A stretch of 64,000 nt of DNA from DASQFQ01 sp963802905. GTDB lineage: Bacteria; Actinomycetota; Thermoleophilia; Solirubrobacterales; Solirubrobacteraceae. Under the pieces are notes generated by a model. The model was not told the DNA's origin. It searched no databases and worked only from the letters and a program-made list of their open reading frames with translations. The stretch is taken from the NCBI GenBank assembly GCA_963802905.1, contig CAWDKH010000014.1, forward strand, positions 186,001 to 250,000. The letters are read 5' to 3'. Each line of letters opens with the position of its first letter. Within the stretch, counting starts at the first letter, position 1. Below, one piece after another: positions 1 through 8,748 of this stretch. Position numbers and translations under genes: made by a program.

Positions 1-1606
1 AAGTCCGGCGCCCCCGAGGTGACCTTCGCCGACGGCACGCGAGCGGTCGCCAAGCCCGGCGCCACCGTGCTCGAGGTCGCCGAGGCCAACGGCCAGTCGA
101 TCGAGGCCGGCTGCCGGATGGGCGTCTGCGGCGCCGACCCGATCGCGATCAAGGACGGGATGGCCAACCTCTCCCCCGTCTCCGACGACGAGCGCTCGAC
201 GCTCGAGCGCCTCGGCCACGCCGACAACACGCGGATGGCGTGCTGCTGTCGCGTCCAGGGCCCCGTGGAGGTCGCGCTGACGCCCGACAAGAAGGGCGCG
301 GCGACGCCGAGCCAGATCCTGCGCATGTCCTTCGACCGCTCGATCGAGCGCGTCGTCGTGCTCGGCAACGGGATCGCGGGCGTCACCGCCGCCGACCATG
401 TGCGCCGCCGCCACCCCGAGTGCCAGGTCGACCTCGTGGCCGACGAGCCGCACCCGCTCTACAACCGCATGGGCATCAACCGCCTGATCTACGGCCGCTC
501 GGCGATGGCGGGGCTCTACCTCAACCCCGACGCCTGGTACGAGGAGCGCCGGATCGAGACGTGGCTGAACACGCGCGCGACGCGCATCGACCGCAGCGCG
601 AGCGAGGTCGAGCTCGGCACCGGCGAGCGGCTCGCCTACGACCGGCTGATCCTCGCCTTGGGGTCGAGCGCGATGGTCCCGCGCATCGACGGCTTCGGCG
701 GCCGCGGCACGTTCGTGGTGCGCTCGGCCGAGGACGCGTTGAGCATCCGCGCCTTCGCCCAGCGCGAGTGGTGCCGCGAGGCGCTGATCGCCGGCGGCGG
801 CCTGCTCGGGCTCGAGGCCGGCTACGCGCTGCACAAGCTCGGCCTCCACGCCTCGATCCTCGAGCGCTCCGACCGGCTGCTGCGCCGCCAGCTCGACGCG
901 CGCGCGTCGCAGTACCTCCAGCGCTACCTCGAAGGGCTTGGGGATGAGCATCGTCACCGGCGCGGAGACCGCGGCGGCGCTCGGCGACGAGCGGCTGAGC
1001 GAGGTGCTGCTGCGCGACGGCCGCGCGCTCCCCGCCGACATGCTGCTCGTGTGCGCGGGGATCACCCCGAACACCGAGCTCGCGCGCGACGCCGGGCTCG
1101 AGGTCAACCGCGGCGTGGTCGTCGACGACCTGATGCGCACGACCGACCCGCAGATCTTCGCGGCGGGCGACGTCGCCGAGCACCGCGGGCGCGTGCACGG
1201 GCTGTGGCCGGCGGCGGTCGAGCAGGCCGAGGTGGCGGCGTGCGGCGCGCTCGGCGAGGAGAAGGCCTACGTCGGCACCGTGCCGGTCACGATCCTCAAG
1301 GTCGTCGGCATCGAGCTGACCTCGATGGGGCGCTTCGAGACCGAGCCCGGCGACGAGGAGATCGTGTTCGAGGACGAGCAGGCCGGCTCGTACCGCAAGC
1401 TCGTGATCGCCGACGGCAAGATCGCCGGCGCGATCCTGCTCGGCTCGGGCACCGAGGCCTCACCGGTGGTCACGGCGGTCAAGCGCGGCTACGACGTCCG
1501 CGGCCAGCTCGACGCCCTGCGCACCGGGCGCTGGGACGGGCTCGCCGAGCTCAGCGGCACGCACCCGCTGGTGCCGGCCGCGCCGGCGAACCCGAGCTCG
1601 GGCTAG
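1..1606 (+). CDS. 2Fe-2S ferredoxin / FAD-NAD(P) oxidoreductase, 5' partial, frameshifted
   Basis: The reading frame is open from base 1, so the start lies outside the window. The N-terminus is a plant-type 2Fe-2S ferredoxin domain with the cysteine pattern CRMGVCGAD and a later CCC. It is followed by two dinucleotide folds (VVVLGNGIAG for FAD, LIAGGGLLGLEAG for NAD(P)), the FAD-closing motif IFAAGDVAE, and a C-terminal domain as in nitrite or rubredoxin reductases (VVGIELTSMG). The likely role is electron transfer between NAD(P)H and an iron-sulphur or rubredoxin partner; the substrate is unknown. At about 939-942 a GGGG run shifts the frame by +1 (YLEGLG to GMSIVTGAE), most simply one extra G. 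The gene converges on the EAL gene. Confidence 0.85.
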
Positions 1607-1610
1607 GCTC

Positions 1611-2810
1611 CTAGACCGCCAGAGCGGCCTCGAGCGTCGTCGGGCGGGCGTAGTGGTAGCCCTGGCCGAACGGGATGCCGAGCCGCTGCAGCTCCTCGTG
1701 CTCGGCCTGCGTCTCGATGCCTTCGGCGATCAGCAGGATCCGCGCCCGCTGCGCGAACTGCGCCGCGGCGGAGGCGAGCGCCTGGCGCGCTGGGTCGCGG
1801 TCGACGCCGGAGATCAGGAAGCGGTCGAGCTTGATCACGTCGGGCGCGACGCGCACGAGGTGGTTGAGGCCCGCGTAGCCCGCGCCGACGTCGTCGACGG
1901 CGAAGCGCACGCCGAGCGCGCGCACGCGGCCCATCGCCTCGCTCAGCAGGTCGTAGTGCGCGGCGACCGCGTGCTCGGTGACCTCGACCACGACGCGCTC
2001 GGGGTGCGACTGGCGCAGCGCGGCCTCGAATTCGGGGGCGGCGGCGGTGTCGGGCGAGGCGTTGATCGACAGGTAGAGCGGCTCGGGGATCTCGTCGAGG
2101 TGGGACAGGGCGACGCGCACCGCGTGGAGGTCGAGCTCGACGCCGAGCCCCACCTCCCACGCGTCGGCGAACGCCTGCTGCGGTGACTGCTTCGGGTCGG
2201 GCGCGAAGCGCGCGAGCGCCTCGAGGCCGACCGTGCGGCCGCTCGAGAGCTCGACGATGGGCTGGAAGACGTGTGACAGCTCGTCGCGGAACATCGCCGC
2301 CTCGATGCGGCTGGTGATGCGGGCGAGCCGCACGCGATCGGCCTCGTTGCGGCTGAGCTCGTCGCCGACGATCGCGGCGAGCACGGCCAGGAAGCGCGCG
2401 TCGCGGTCGCGCAGGCTCGGGTCGGGCTCGCGGTTGACGCAGCACAGCGTCCCGTAGAGGCGGCCGTCGGCCATCCGCACGGGGACGCCGACGTAGGCGC
2501 CGATCCCGGCCGCGTCGGTGACCGGGAGCTCCTTGGTGATCGGATGGCCCTGGGCGTCCGAGATCACGTGCGGGAGCGCGCCCGTGACGACGCGCTCGCA
2601 GTAGGTGTCCTCGAGCCGCGCGCCGTTGTCGGGCTTGAGGTGGAACGGGCCGCCCTCGGCCTCGGAGACGTGGCGGTAGACCTGGCGACCGGACTGGAAT
2701 TCCGACAGCAGCGAGACGTCCATGTCGAGGTGGGTGCGGGCGGCCTCGAGCGCGGCCTCGATGAGCGAAGACCGGCTCCGCCCGTTACCGTCGCGGAGCA
2801 GCTGAACCAC
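1611..2810 (-). CDS. GAF-EAL protein, c-di-GMP phosphodiesterase
   Basis: The protein has about 399 residues, with an N-terminal GAF sensor domain (about 15-160) and a C-terminal EAL domain (about 175-395). The metal and substrate residues of active EAL enzymes are present: EALAR, INAS, EVTE, DDVGAG, IKLDR, AEGIE and GQGY. It should therefore hydrolyse c-di-GMP to pGpG in the cytoplasm, tuned by whatever the GAF domain binds. The start is uncertain because the open frame runs back into the kinase gene. GTG at 2810 lies just after the kinase stop at 2854 and leaves a complete GAF domain. Same strand as the kinase upstream, so the two may be co-transcribed. Confidence 0.85.
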   Translation of the reverse strand: MVQLLRDGNGRSRSSLIEAALEAARTHLDMDVSLLSEFQSGRQVYRHVSEAEGGPFHLKPDNGARLEDTYCERVVTGALPHVISDAQGHPITKELPVTDAAGIGAYVGVPVRMADGRLYGTLCCVNREPDPSLRDRDARFLAVLAAIVGDELSRNEADRVRLARITSRIEAAMFRDELSHVFQPIVELSSGRTVGLEALARFAPDPKQSPQQAFADAWEVGLGVELDLHAVRVALSHLDEIPEPLYLSINASPDTAAAPEFEAALRQSHPERVVVEVTEHAVAAHYDLLSEAMGRVRALGVRFAVDDVGAGYAGLNHLVRVAPDVIKLDRFLISGVDRDPARQALASAAAQFAQRARILLIAEGIETQAEHEELQRLGIPFGQGYHYARPTTLEAALAV

Positions 2811-2853
2811 TTCTGTCAGCGCGTCAGTAATGCGCTCAGCGTAGCTTGAGTCG

Positions 2854-4818
2854 CTACGGCTTGATGCGGGTGACCGTGCCGTCCTGGTGGTTCGCGGTCC
2901 ACACGCTGCCGGCCCCGAAGGCGATCCCGATCGGGTCGTCCCCCACTGGAATGGCTCTCCCCACCACTCGACCACTTTTCGGATCGATCTTGGAGACGGT
3001 GTTGTCCTTCGCGTTGGCGACCCACACGAAGCCACCGCCCGCGGTGATGTCGCGCGGGTCCTGCCCAACGCGGATCGCCTCGCCCTGAACCTCCTGGGTC
3101 TCGGCATTGATGCGGGTGACGGTGCCGTCGTCGGCGTTGGAGACCCAGACCGAGCCGAACGCCTCGACGACGCCGCGCGGGCCCTTGCCGGCGGGGATCG
3201 GGTCGCCGATGACCTCGGAGGTCGAGGAGTCGATGCGAGTCACCGTGTCGTCACCGTGGTTGGCGACCCACACGCTGTCGGTGCCGACGACGATCCCGAG
3301 CGGCTCCTTGCCGACGCCGATCGGCGTGCCGACGACGGTGGCCGAGGCGCGGTCGATGCGGTTGACGCTGTCGTCGCCGGAGTTCGAGACCCACACGAGC
3401 TGCTTGCCGAGCGAGATGCCGTTGGGCTTCTTGCCGACCGGGATCGTCGCGATCACGACCGGGTCGGGGTTGCTCTCGATGCGTTGGACCTTGTTGTCGC
3501 CGCCCGACGCGATCCACGTCACGTTCTTGCCGCCGGTGACGCCGTCGGGGTCCTTGCCGACCGCGAGCGGCTCGCCGATCGTCTTGTTCGTCTTCGGGTC
3601 GATGCGGATGAAGGTGCCGGCGGTGGGGTCGGTGACGAAGACGATGCCGTCGTCGGTGACCGAGATGCCGTCCGGGCCCTTGCCGGCCGGGATCGAGGCG
3701 ACGACCTTGGGGTTGGAGGCCTGGGCGGTGGCGGTCGCCGTGGCAGTGGCGGTCGCTTTCGCGGTGGCGGTGGCGGTTGCCTTGGCGTCGGGCTCGGCCG
3801 GGGCGCCGTCGTCGTCGCTCTTGAACACGCCGGCGGCAGCGAGCCCGGCGGCGATCAGGCCGAGCACGAGGACCACCGGGAGGATGATCCCGAGCGCGCG
3901 GTTGCGGCGCGGCGGGCCGTCGGCAGCGGCCGGCGCGGCCGGGCGCGGAGGCGGAGTTGCGGCGGCGCCGCCGGCGGTCAGTGCCTCCTGGGCGGCACGG
4001 GCGAACTCGCCCGCGGTCTGGTGGCGCTCGTCGGGGTTCTTCGCCAGCCCCTTCTCGACCACGGCGGCGAGCGCGGGCGGCAGCTTCGGGTTCTCCTCCA
4101 GCAGCGACGGCGGCGGCTCGTTGACATGGGCGAACATCGTGCCGACGTTGGAGTCACGCAAGAACGGGCTCGTGCGCGTGAGCGTGAAGTAGAGAACGCA
4201 GGCGAGCGAGTAGACGTCGGAGCGCGCGTCGGCGTCCTGGCCCTGGATCGCCTCCGGGCTCGAGTAGTCGAGCGTGCCGACGAAGTGCCCGGCGGTCGTG
4301 GTGCCGGGGATGTCGCCGGTGAGCGTCTTCACGAGCCCGAAGTCGGTCAGGTAGGCGTGCTCCTCGTCGCCCTCGCCGGTGAGCAGGACGTTGCCGGGCT
4401 TCACGTCGCGGTGGACGAGGCCGCGGCGGTGGGCGGCGTCGAGCGCGGCGGCGACCTGGCTGACGATCCGGACCGCTCGCGCGGGCGCGAGCGCGCCCTC
4501 GCGTGTGACGGCGTGCAGCAGGTCGGTGCCGTCGACGAAGCGCATGGCGATGTAGAGCTCGCCGTCGACCTCCCCCGCCTCGTAGACGGGGATCACGTTG
4601 GGGTGGTCGATCGAGGCGGCGAGCATCGACTCGCGCTGGAAGCGCTCGCGGAACTTGCGGTCGCCCGCGAAGTCCTCGGCGATCAGCTTCAGCGCGACGG
4701 GGCGCTGGAGTGCGATCTCAGTCGCGCGATACACGACGCCCATGCCACCCTCGCCGGCCACGCCGTCGATCTGGTAGCCCGCGAAGACGGTGCCTGTGGT
4801 CAGCTCAGGGATGCTCAC
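2854..4818 (-). CDS. PknB-type Ser/Thr kinase with extracellular seven-bladed propeller
   Basis: 654 residues. The N-terminal Hanks kinase has a glycine loop at about 22-30, catalytic Lys44, HRD at 136-138 and DFG at 159-161, so it should be active. A low-complexity Ala/Pro linker leads to one membrane helix (around 305-330), then an Ala-Thr-Lys repeat spacer. The rest is seven YVTN/NHL-like repeats of about 42 residues, each with a G-x-D/N-x-V-x-R-I signature, making a likely seven-bladed propeller outside the cell. Actinobacterial PASTA kinases use this topology for cell-wall sensing; the propeller here replaces PASTA domains. Its ligand is unknown. The start is GTG at 4818. Confidence 0.92.
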   Translation of the reverse strand: MSIPELTTGTVFAGYQIDGVAGEGGMGVVYRATEIALQRPVALKLIAEDFAGDRKFRERFQRESMLAASIDHPNVIPVYEAGEVDGELYIAMRFVDGTDLLHAVTREGALAPARAVRIVSQVAAALDAAHRRGLVHRDVKPGNVLLTGEGDEEHAYLTDFGLVKTLTGDIPGTTTAGHFVGTLDYSSPEAIQGQDADARSDVYSLACVLYFTLTRTSPFLRDSNVGTMFAHVNEPPPSLLEENPKLPPALAAVVEKGLAKNPDERHQTAGEFARAAQEALTAGGAAATPPPRPAAPAAADGPPRRNRALGIILPVVLVLGLIAAGLAAAGVFKSDDDGAPAEPDAKATATATAKATATATATATAQASNPKVVASIPAGKGPDGISVTDDGIVFVTDPTAGTFIRIDPKTNKTIGEPLAVGKDPDGVTGGKNVTWIASGGDNKVQRIESNPDPVVIATIPVGKKPNGISLGKQLVWVSNSGDDSVNRIDRASATVVGTPIGVGKEPLGIVVGTDSVWVANHGDDTVTRIDSSTSEVIGDPIPAGKGPRGVVEAFGSVWVSNADDGTVTRINAETQEVQGEAIRVGQDPRDITAGGGFVWVANAKDNTVSKIDPKSGRVVGRAIPVGDDPIGIAFGAGSVWTANHQDGTVTRIKP

Positions 4819-4838
4819 TTATATCCCGGTAACGCCCG

Positions 4839-4861
4839 CGCGGGGGATTCATTCCCCCGCG
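4839..4861. repeat. Perfect 9-bp hairpin, copy 1
   Basis: CGCGGGGGA and TCCCCCGCG flank a TTCAT loop, between the kinase and the divergent effector-like gene. A shortened version of the same hairpin, GGGGATTCATTCCCC, recurs at 6537-6551. A TTGACT hexamer follows at 4863 and could be a -35 for the gene at 4897. Function unknown: it could be an operator, or a terminator-like structure without a T run. Confidence 0.5.
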
Positions 4862-4896
4862 GTTGACTTCTCGCGCGGTCACGGATTCACTCGTCT

Positions 4897-5844
4897 GTGA
4901 TGGGCGAGCGAGAGCGGGTTGCGAGCGAGACGCCGGCCGAAGCGACCGTCGTCGCTCCGAGCGCCGCGGAGACGGTCGTCAGCCGCGTGCTCTCGATCCA
5001 GCGCAGCGCCGGCAACCGCGCCGCCCGCCAGATGATTTCGCGCACGCTCGACGACGACTACCGCGCGGCGGTGGGCGGCTCCGCCTGGCAGCGGGCGGCC
5101 GAGCTGCTCAACGGCTTCAACATCCCCGACATCCTGCGGCGGCTCAAGCTGCGCACGCCCGACGAGATCGCCAGCCTCCACCAGGGCGCGCTGGACAACC
5201 CGCGCGTGGGTGCCGGCTCGAACGTCGCGCGGTTGACCCCGTCCCTGTTGACGGCGTTCTCGCGCCAGTTCCGCGACTCGGCGGAGATCATCCGCGGCAG
5301 CACGGAGGCGATGCGGCTGATCCGGGAGGCGGAGGCGGCGTCCGTGACCTACGGCGGGTACTCCGAGGACGGCCCGGCACACGACACGTGGGCGTACACG
5401 GTCGGCCAGGCCGTCTACGTGCCGCGGGCACGAACGGACAAGGTCCACGCGCTGAGCGACTTCCTGTTCGAGCTCAACAACGCGATCCGGCATCCCGCGC
5501 TGAGCGCGCTGCACGGCGAGGCGACAGCGGGCACCGTGGGGCGATCCGACTACGCACGCCGCGTGGTCGAGCAGGAGGTCCAGGGGATGCTGCGGCTGGG
5601 AGCGGTGTGGTCCGACGTCAAGGCGACCATGGGCGGCGGGCGTGAGCTCAACCGCTACGACGCACCGAACTACATGACCGAGCTGCGCGACGTGCGCGCC
5701 GGCCGCCGGACCGAGGCCCAGATCGTCCAGGACGTGCTCAACCGGACCTACACCGCGGGCACGAACCGGGGCAGGACGGTGCGGCAGACCTACGAGGCGC
5801 AGTACGACACGCTCCATCCGCCGGCGCCCGCGCCGACGCCATGA
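4897..5844 (+). CDS. Putative eCIS-type effector with LQRSAGNRA-like motif
   Basis: 315 residues, no signal peptide. Residues about 25-45 carry LSIQRSAGNRAARQMIS, a close match to the L-Q-R-S/T-A-G-N-x-A motif typical of DUF4157 and other proteins linked to extracellular contractile injection systems (eCIS). The next segment (WQRAAELLNGFN, then LDNPRVGAGS) also matches a domain I associate with such cargo. The C-terminal half (from about 150) is unrecognised and may be the active domain. No Zn-binding HExxH is seen. The start is GTG at 4897 or ATG at 4900. The stop overlaps the next gene in ATGA, as expected for an effector-immunity pair. Function inferred, not shown. Confidence 0.6.
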   Translation: MMGERERVASETPAEATVVAPSAAETVVSRVLSIQRSAGNRAARQMISRTLDDDYRAAVGGSAWQRAAELLNGFNIPDILRRLKLRTPDEIASLHQGALDNPRVGAGSNVARLTPSLLTAFSRQFRDSAEIIRGSTEAMRLIREAEAASVTYGGYSEDGPAHDTWAYTVGQAVYVPRARTDKVHALSDFLFELNNAIRHPALSALHGEATAGTVGRSDYARRVVEQEVQGMLRLGAVWSDVKATMGGGRELNRYDAPNYMTELRDVRAGRRTEAQIVQDVLNRTYTAGTNRGRTVRQTYEAQYDTLHPPAPAPTP

Positions 5845-6233
5845 CACGAGAGGAGCAACTCGAGGCGGTGCGGTCGGGCGAGGTCGAGTTCGCCACGATG
5901 CGGCCGCCGGGGTCGGATTTCGCGATCCTCGACCGACGGGTGATCGTGACCGGCCCGCCGGCGCTGGTGGAGCTCTCGCAGTCGGGCGACGTCGAGGTGC
6001 TCGACGCGCTCGTCGAGCTGCTCGACGATCCCGAGACGGCGTGGGCCGCCGAGGTGCTGCTCGCCGCCATGACGCGGCGAGAGGAGAAGGAGGTCGAGAC
6101 GTTCTCCGGCAACCCGGCCGGATGGTGGGACACGCTCGGGCGCGACGCCCGAGCGCGCTGGGCGGAGTGGCTCGACGGCGAGCGCGACGCGCTGCGGTGG
6201 GACGCGGAGGTGGGCGCCTTCAGCGCTCCCTGA
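5841..6233 (+). CDS. Small acidic protein, candidate immunity partner
   Basis: 130 residues, acidic, no signal or membrane segment. The centre (VEVLDALVELLDDPETAWAAEVLLAAM) looks like a single HEAT-type helical pair, and the C-terminus is Trp-rich (GWWDTLGRDARARWAEW). Its ATG overlaps the stop of the preceding effector-like gene by four bases, so the two should be translationally coupled. That arrangement, the size and the acidity suggest an immunity or adaptor protein. I recognise no named family. It ends convergently, overlapping the tail of the small gene at 6220 by 14 bases. Confidence 0.6.
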   Translation: MTREEQLEAVRSGEVEFATMRPPGSDFAILDRRVIVTGPPALVELSQSGDVEVLDALVELLDDPETAWAAEVLLAAMTRREEKEVETFSGNPAGWWDTLGRDARARWAEWLDGERDALRWDAEVGAFSAP

Positions 6234-6486
6234 GCGTCGCCGGCACGGCCGGGCGTCGGTCGGCGCGGCGGCGAGCGATGATGGCCTGGACGGCGCGGGC
6301 CTTGCGGCCGATCACGCGGCGGCTGAGGTACAGGACGCCGATCACCGCCGCGGCGATCAGCTCGACGATCAGCGGCGTCGCAGCCGGGCCCTCGGAGGTG
6401 TGGCGGGCGATGGGTGCGGCGTTGGCGGCGGCCGGGGCGGCGAGCGCCACGGCGGTGGTCGCGGCGGCGATGCGGCGCGCGAGCAT
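6220..6486 (-). CDS. Small exported/membrane protein, tandem paralog 1
   Basis: 88 residues. It has a Sec-type signal sequence (LARRIAAATTAVALAAPAAANA), a short linker, one membrane helix (LIVELIAAAVIGVLYL) and an Arg-rich tail. The protein is closely related along its length to the product of 6560-6814. The start ATG at 6486 is preceded by a strong AGAAGGAGAG ribosome site. I recognise no family. The gene probably arose by tandem duplication and may be co-transcribed with its twin upstream. Confidence 0.7.
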   Translation of the reverse strand: MLARRIAAATTAVALAAPAAANAAPIARHTSEGPAATPLIVELIAAAVIGVLYLSRRVIGRKARAVQAIIARRRADRRPAVPATLRER

Positions 6487-6536
6487 GGGGGCTCTCCTTC
6501 TCGTGGATGGGTCCTGAGGGAAGGGACGCTCGCGCA

Positions 6537-6551
6537 GGGGATTCATTCCCC
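6537..6551. repeat. Hairpin GGGGATTCATTCCCC, copy 2
   Basis: Five-base arms around the same TTCAT loop as the hairpin at 4839-4861. It lies between the two small paralogous genes and could slow or end transcription after the upstream one. It has no clear T run. Confidence 0.35.
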
Positions 6552-6559
6552 CCGGGTTT

Positions 6560-6814
6560 TCACGGCGCGGTTCGGGTCACGTGCCGCTGGGCGCGGCGGC
6601 GGGCCACGACGGCGTGGACCGCGCGGGCCTTGCGGGCGATCGCGCGGCGGCTGAGGAAGAGGACCCCGATCACCGCGGCGGCGATCAGCTCGACGATCAG
6701 CGGCGTGGCGGTCGGGCCCTCCGAGGCGTGGCGGACGATCGGTGCGGCGTTGGCGGCGGCCGGGGCGGCGAGCGCCGCGGCGGTGGTCGCGGCGGCGATG
6801 CGGCGCGCGAGCAT
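6560..6814 (-). CDS. Small exported/membrane protein, tandem paralog 2
   Basis: 84 residues with the same plan as its neighbour: signal sequence ending in an Ala-rich AANA site, the segment EGPTATPLIVELIAAAVIGVL forming one membrane helix, and a basic tail. It differs from the paralog mainly near the C-terminus. The ribosome site GAGAGGAGAG precedes the ATG at 6814. Conservation between the copies is strong in the helix, so the membrane segment is probably the functional part. Family unknown. Confidence 0.7.
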   Translation of the reverse strand: MLARRIAAATTAAALAAPAAANAAPIVRHASEGPTATPLIVELIAAAVIGVLFLSRRAIARKARAVHAVVARRRAQRHVTRTAP

Positions 6815-6882
6815 GGGGCTCTCCTCTCGTGTGTTGTCGTCGAGACAGAGCCCGGGGCGGGCGGCCTGATACGTGTTGGGGC

Positions 6883-7375
6883 GTGATCCGTGAATGCCGC
6901 GACGACGAGCGGGAGGCGATCTTCGCGATCGTCAACGAGGCGGCGGCGGTCTACCGCGGGGTGATCCCGGCCGACCGCTGGCACGAGCCGTACATGCCGT
7001 TGAGCGAGCTGGAGGCCGAGATCGCGGCGGGCGTCGTCTTCTGGGGCTACGAGGACGCCGGCGCGCTGCTCGGGGTGATGGGCATCCAGCCGGTCGAGGA
7101 CGTCGACCTGATCCGCCACGCCTACGTGCTGCCCGTCGGCGCAGGGCCGGGGCGTCGGCGGCGCGCTGATGGCGCATCTCGAGGCGCGCGTGTCGCGGCA
7201 GCTGCTCGTCGGCACATGGGCGGCGGCCTCGTGGGCGATCCGCTTCTACGAGCGCCACGGCTACGTCGCGGTGCCGCGCGAGCAGGTCCCGGAGCTGCTG
7301 CGGCGCTACTGGTCGATCCCGGAGCGGCAGATCGAGACGTCGGTCGTGCTGGCGAAGCCGCCGCTGCGCGGCTAG
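6883..7375 (+). CDS. GNAT-family N-acetyltransferase, frameshifted
   Basis: Starts with GTG at 6883 (MIRECRDDEREAIFAIVNEA). The first part contains the strands of a GNAT fold up to YVLP. The acetyl-CoA loop should read R-G-V-G-G-A-L-M, but a +1 change at about 7130-7150 moves it to another frame, where it continues LMAHLEARVS and ends with the usual FYERHGYVAVP motif. Joined length is about 163 residues, normal for the family. Substrate unknown. It overlaps the end of the convergent DUF1963 gene by four bases. Confidence 0.75.
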
Positions 7376-8736
7376 GCCGAGTCGCCCTCCGCGCAGATCT
7401 GTGACCAGTCGCGGGCCGCGAGCGCCTCCTCGGGGATGCGGAACTGGATCGTGCCGGCGTCCTGGAACTCGATCGACGCGAGGTGGAGCAGCAGCACCGT
7501 CCCCTCCTCCGGCGAGTGGCCCTGCACGCCGGTGACCGCGCCGAGGACCCAGTCGTCTCCCTCCTCGAAGTCGCGGAGCGTCTCCGCGATCTCGTCGTAG
7601 GCCTGGGCCTGCGCGGGGTCGAGGCCCAGCGCTTCGCCCGACTCATAGCCATCCTCGAGGGTCAGCTGGGGCCGGGGAGCGACGCGCAGCTCGCCGGAGC
7701 GGATGTGCGGCTCGTCCGGCAGGTCGGCGGGCGGCTCGGCGGCCGCCGGCGGCTCGGCGGTCCACAGCACCTGCGCGTCCGCGCCGGGAGCGTTGGGGGT
7801 CGGCTCGCCGATGAAGCCGAGCGCCTCGCCCTGGTCGTCGAGATCGGCGAAGAAGAGCAGCCAGCCGGCGTCGGGCAGGCGACCCTCGGTCGGGAGCTCG
7901 GCGAGGTCGAGGGCGGCGAGGAAGGCGAGCGGGCGGCCCGCGGACGTGCGCGGCCACGCGGCGCCGGCGGGCAGGAGCCCGGGGCCGCCGAGGCGGGTGT
8001 TCGCGTCGGCGGCCGGGACGAGGCGGAGGCTGTGCTGCGCCGCTTGGGCGATGCGGTCGGCGTGCTCGGCGAGCCCGCGTTGTGTGAGCCAGGCGGCGAG
8101 CGCCTCGCGGTCGTGCTGCACCTCGTCGACGGGCGTGGCGGGGGCGGCGACCTGCGTCGCGAGCGAGGCGACGAACCGCTCGACGCGCTCCCTGCCGATC
8201 GCCGATCGGGCGCGCTCGATCCCGTCGGTGTCTGTGTAGGGGTCGCCGACCTCGACGAGGACGAGGAAGGGATCGGCGACGCCGGGATAGCGGCCCTCGC
8301 GGTTGAGCTCGCCCGCGAGCCGCGCGCCAAGGGCGCCGAGCGCCGTCCGTGCCCGCTGCTGGTCGGGATCGTCGAAGTCGCGCGAGAGAGCGGTATTGAT
8401 CTCGCGACAGGCGCGCAGCGTGTCGGGGTCACAGAAGCCCGAGACGTCGACGCGCGCGACGAGCCCCGAGTCCTCGCCTTTCCACAGCTGGCTCACGGCG
8501 TCGCCGTCGGCCGAGCTGAACCGCCGCATCTGGTCACGGAAGCTGTCGGGACCGATGCGCAGCCAGCCCGGGAGGTGCCCCTCGACGACCTCTGCGGTGA
8601 CGTCGCCGAGCCGGTACTCGACGACGAACGGACGCGCGACGTGTGTGGTCGAGACCGCCTCGTCGATTGCCTCGGCGAGCCCCGCCGTAAGTGCCTCGAC
8701 CAGCTGCGGAGTCGGGCGGAGGTCGGGCTCGTCCAT
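7372..8736 (-). CDS. DUF1963 (YwqG-like) protein
   Basis: 454 residues, cytoplasmic. The C-terminal half has DUF1963/YwqG features: RLGGPGLLPAGAAWPR, then PLAFLAALDLAELP and GWLLFFADLDDQ, and near the end a lipid/ligand-fold stretch (GTVLLLHLAS). The N-terminal 190 residues are not a domain I know; they are acidic and mixed alpha/beta. The biochemical role of the family is not established. It stands alone between the GNAT gene and the Tad operon. Confidence 0.7.
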   Translation of the reverse strand: MDEPDLRPTPQLVEALTAGLAEAIDEAVSTTHVARPFVVEYRLGDVTAEVVEGHLPGWLRIGPDSFRDQMRRFSSADGDAVSQLWKGEDSGLVARVDVSGFCDPDTLRACREINTALSRDFDDPDQQRARTALGALGARLAGELNREGRYPGVADPFLVLVEVGDPYTDTDGIERARSAIGRERVERFVASLATQVAAPATPVDEVQHDREALAAWLTQRGLAEHADRIAQAAQHSLRLVPAADANTRLGGPGLLPAGAAWPRTSAGRPLAFLAALDLAELPTEGRLPDAGWLLFFADLDDQGEALGFIGEPTPNAPGADAQVLWTAEPPAAAEPPADLPDEPHIRSGELRVAPRPQLTLEDGYESGEALGLDPAQAQAYDEIAETLRDFEEGDDWVLGAVTGVQGHSPEEGTVLLLHLASIEFQDAGTIQFRIPEEALAARDWSQICAEGDSA

Positions 8737-8748
8737 GGCGGCAGCATC

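Noticed and set aside
939..942. Programmed +1 frameshift at a GGGG run in the FAD oxidoreductase
   Set aside because: Many other genes here show single-base breaks without a slippery signal, so sequence error is the simpler explanation.
2887..4866. Long + strand frame opposite the kinase
   Set aside because: Low-complexity shadow typical of high-GC coding DNA; the minus-strand kinase carries all motifs.
4863..4891. Promoter TTGACT with a GATTCA-like -10 before the effector-like gene
   Set aside because: The -35 is good but no convincing -10 at 16-18 bp; not listed as a feature.
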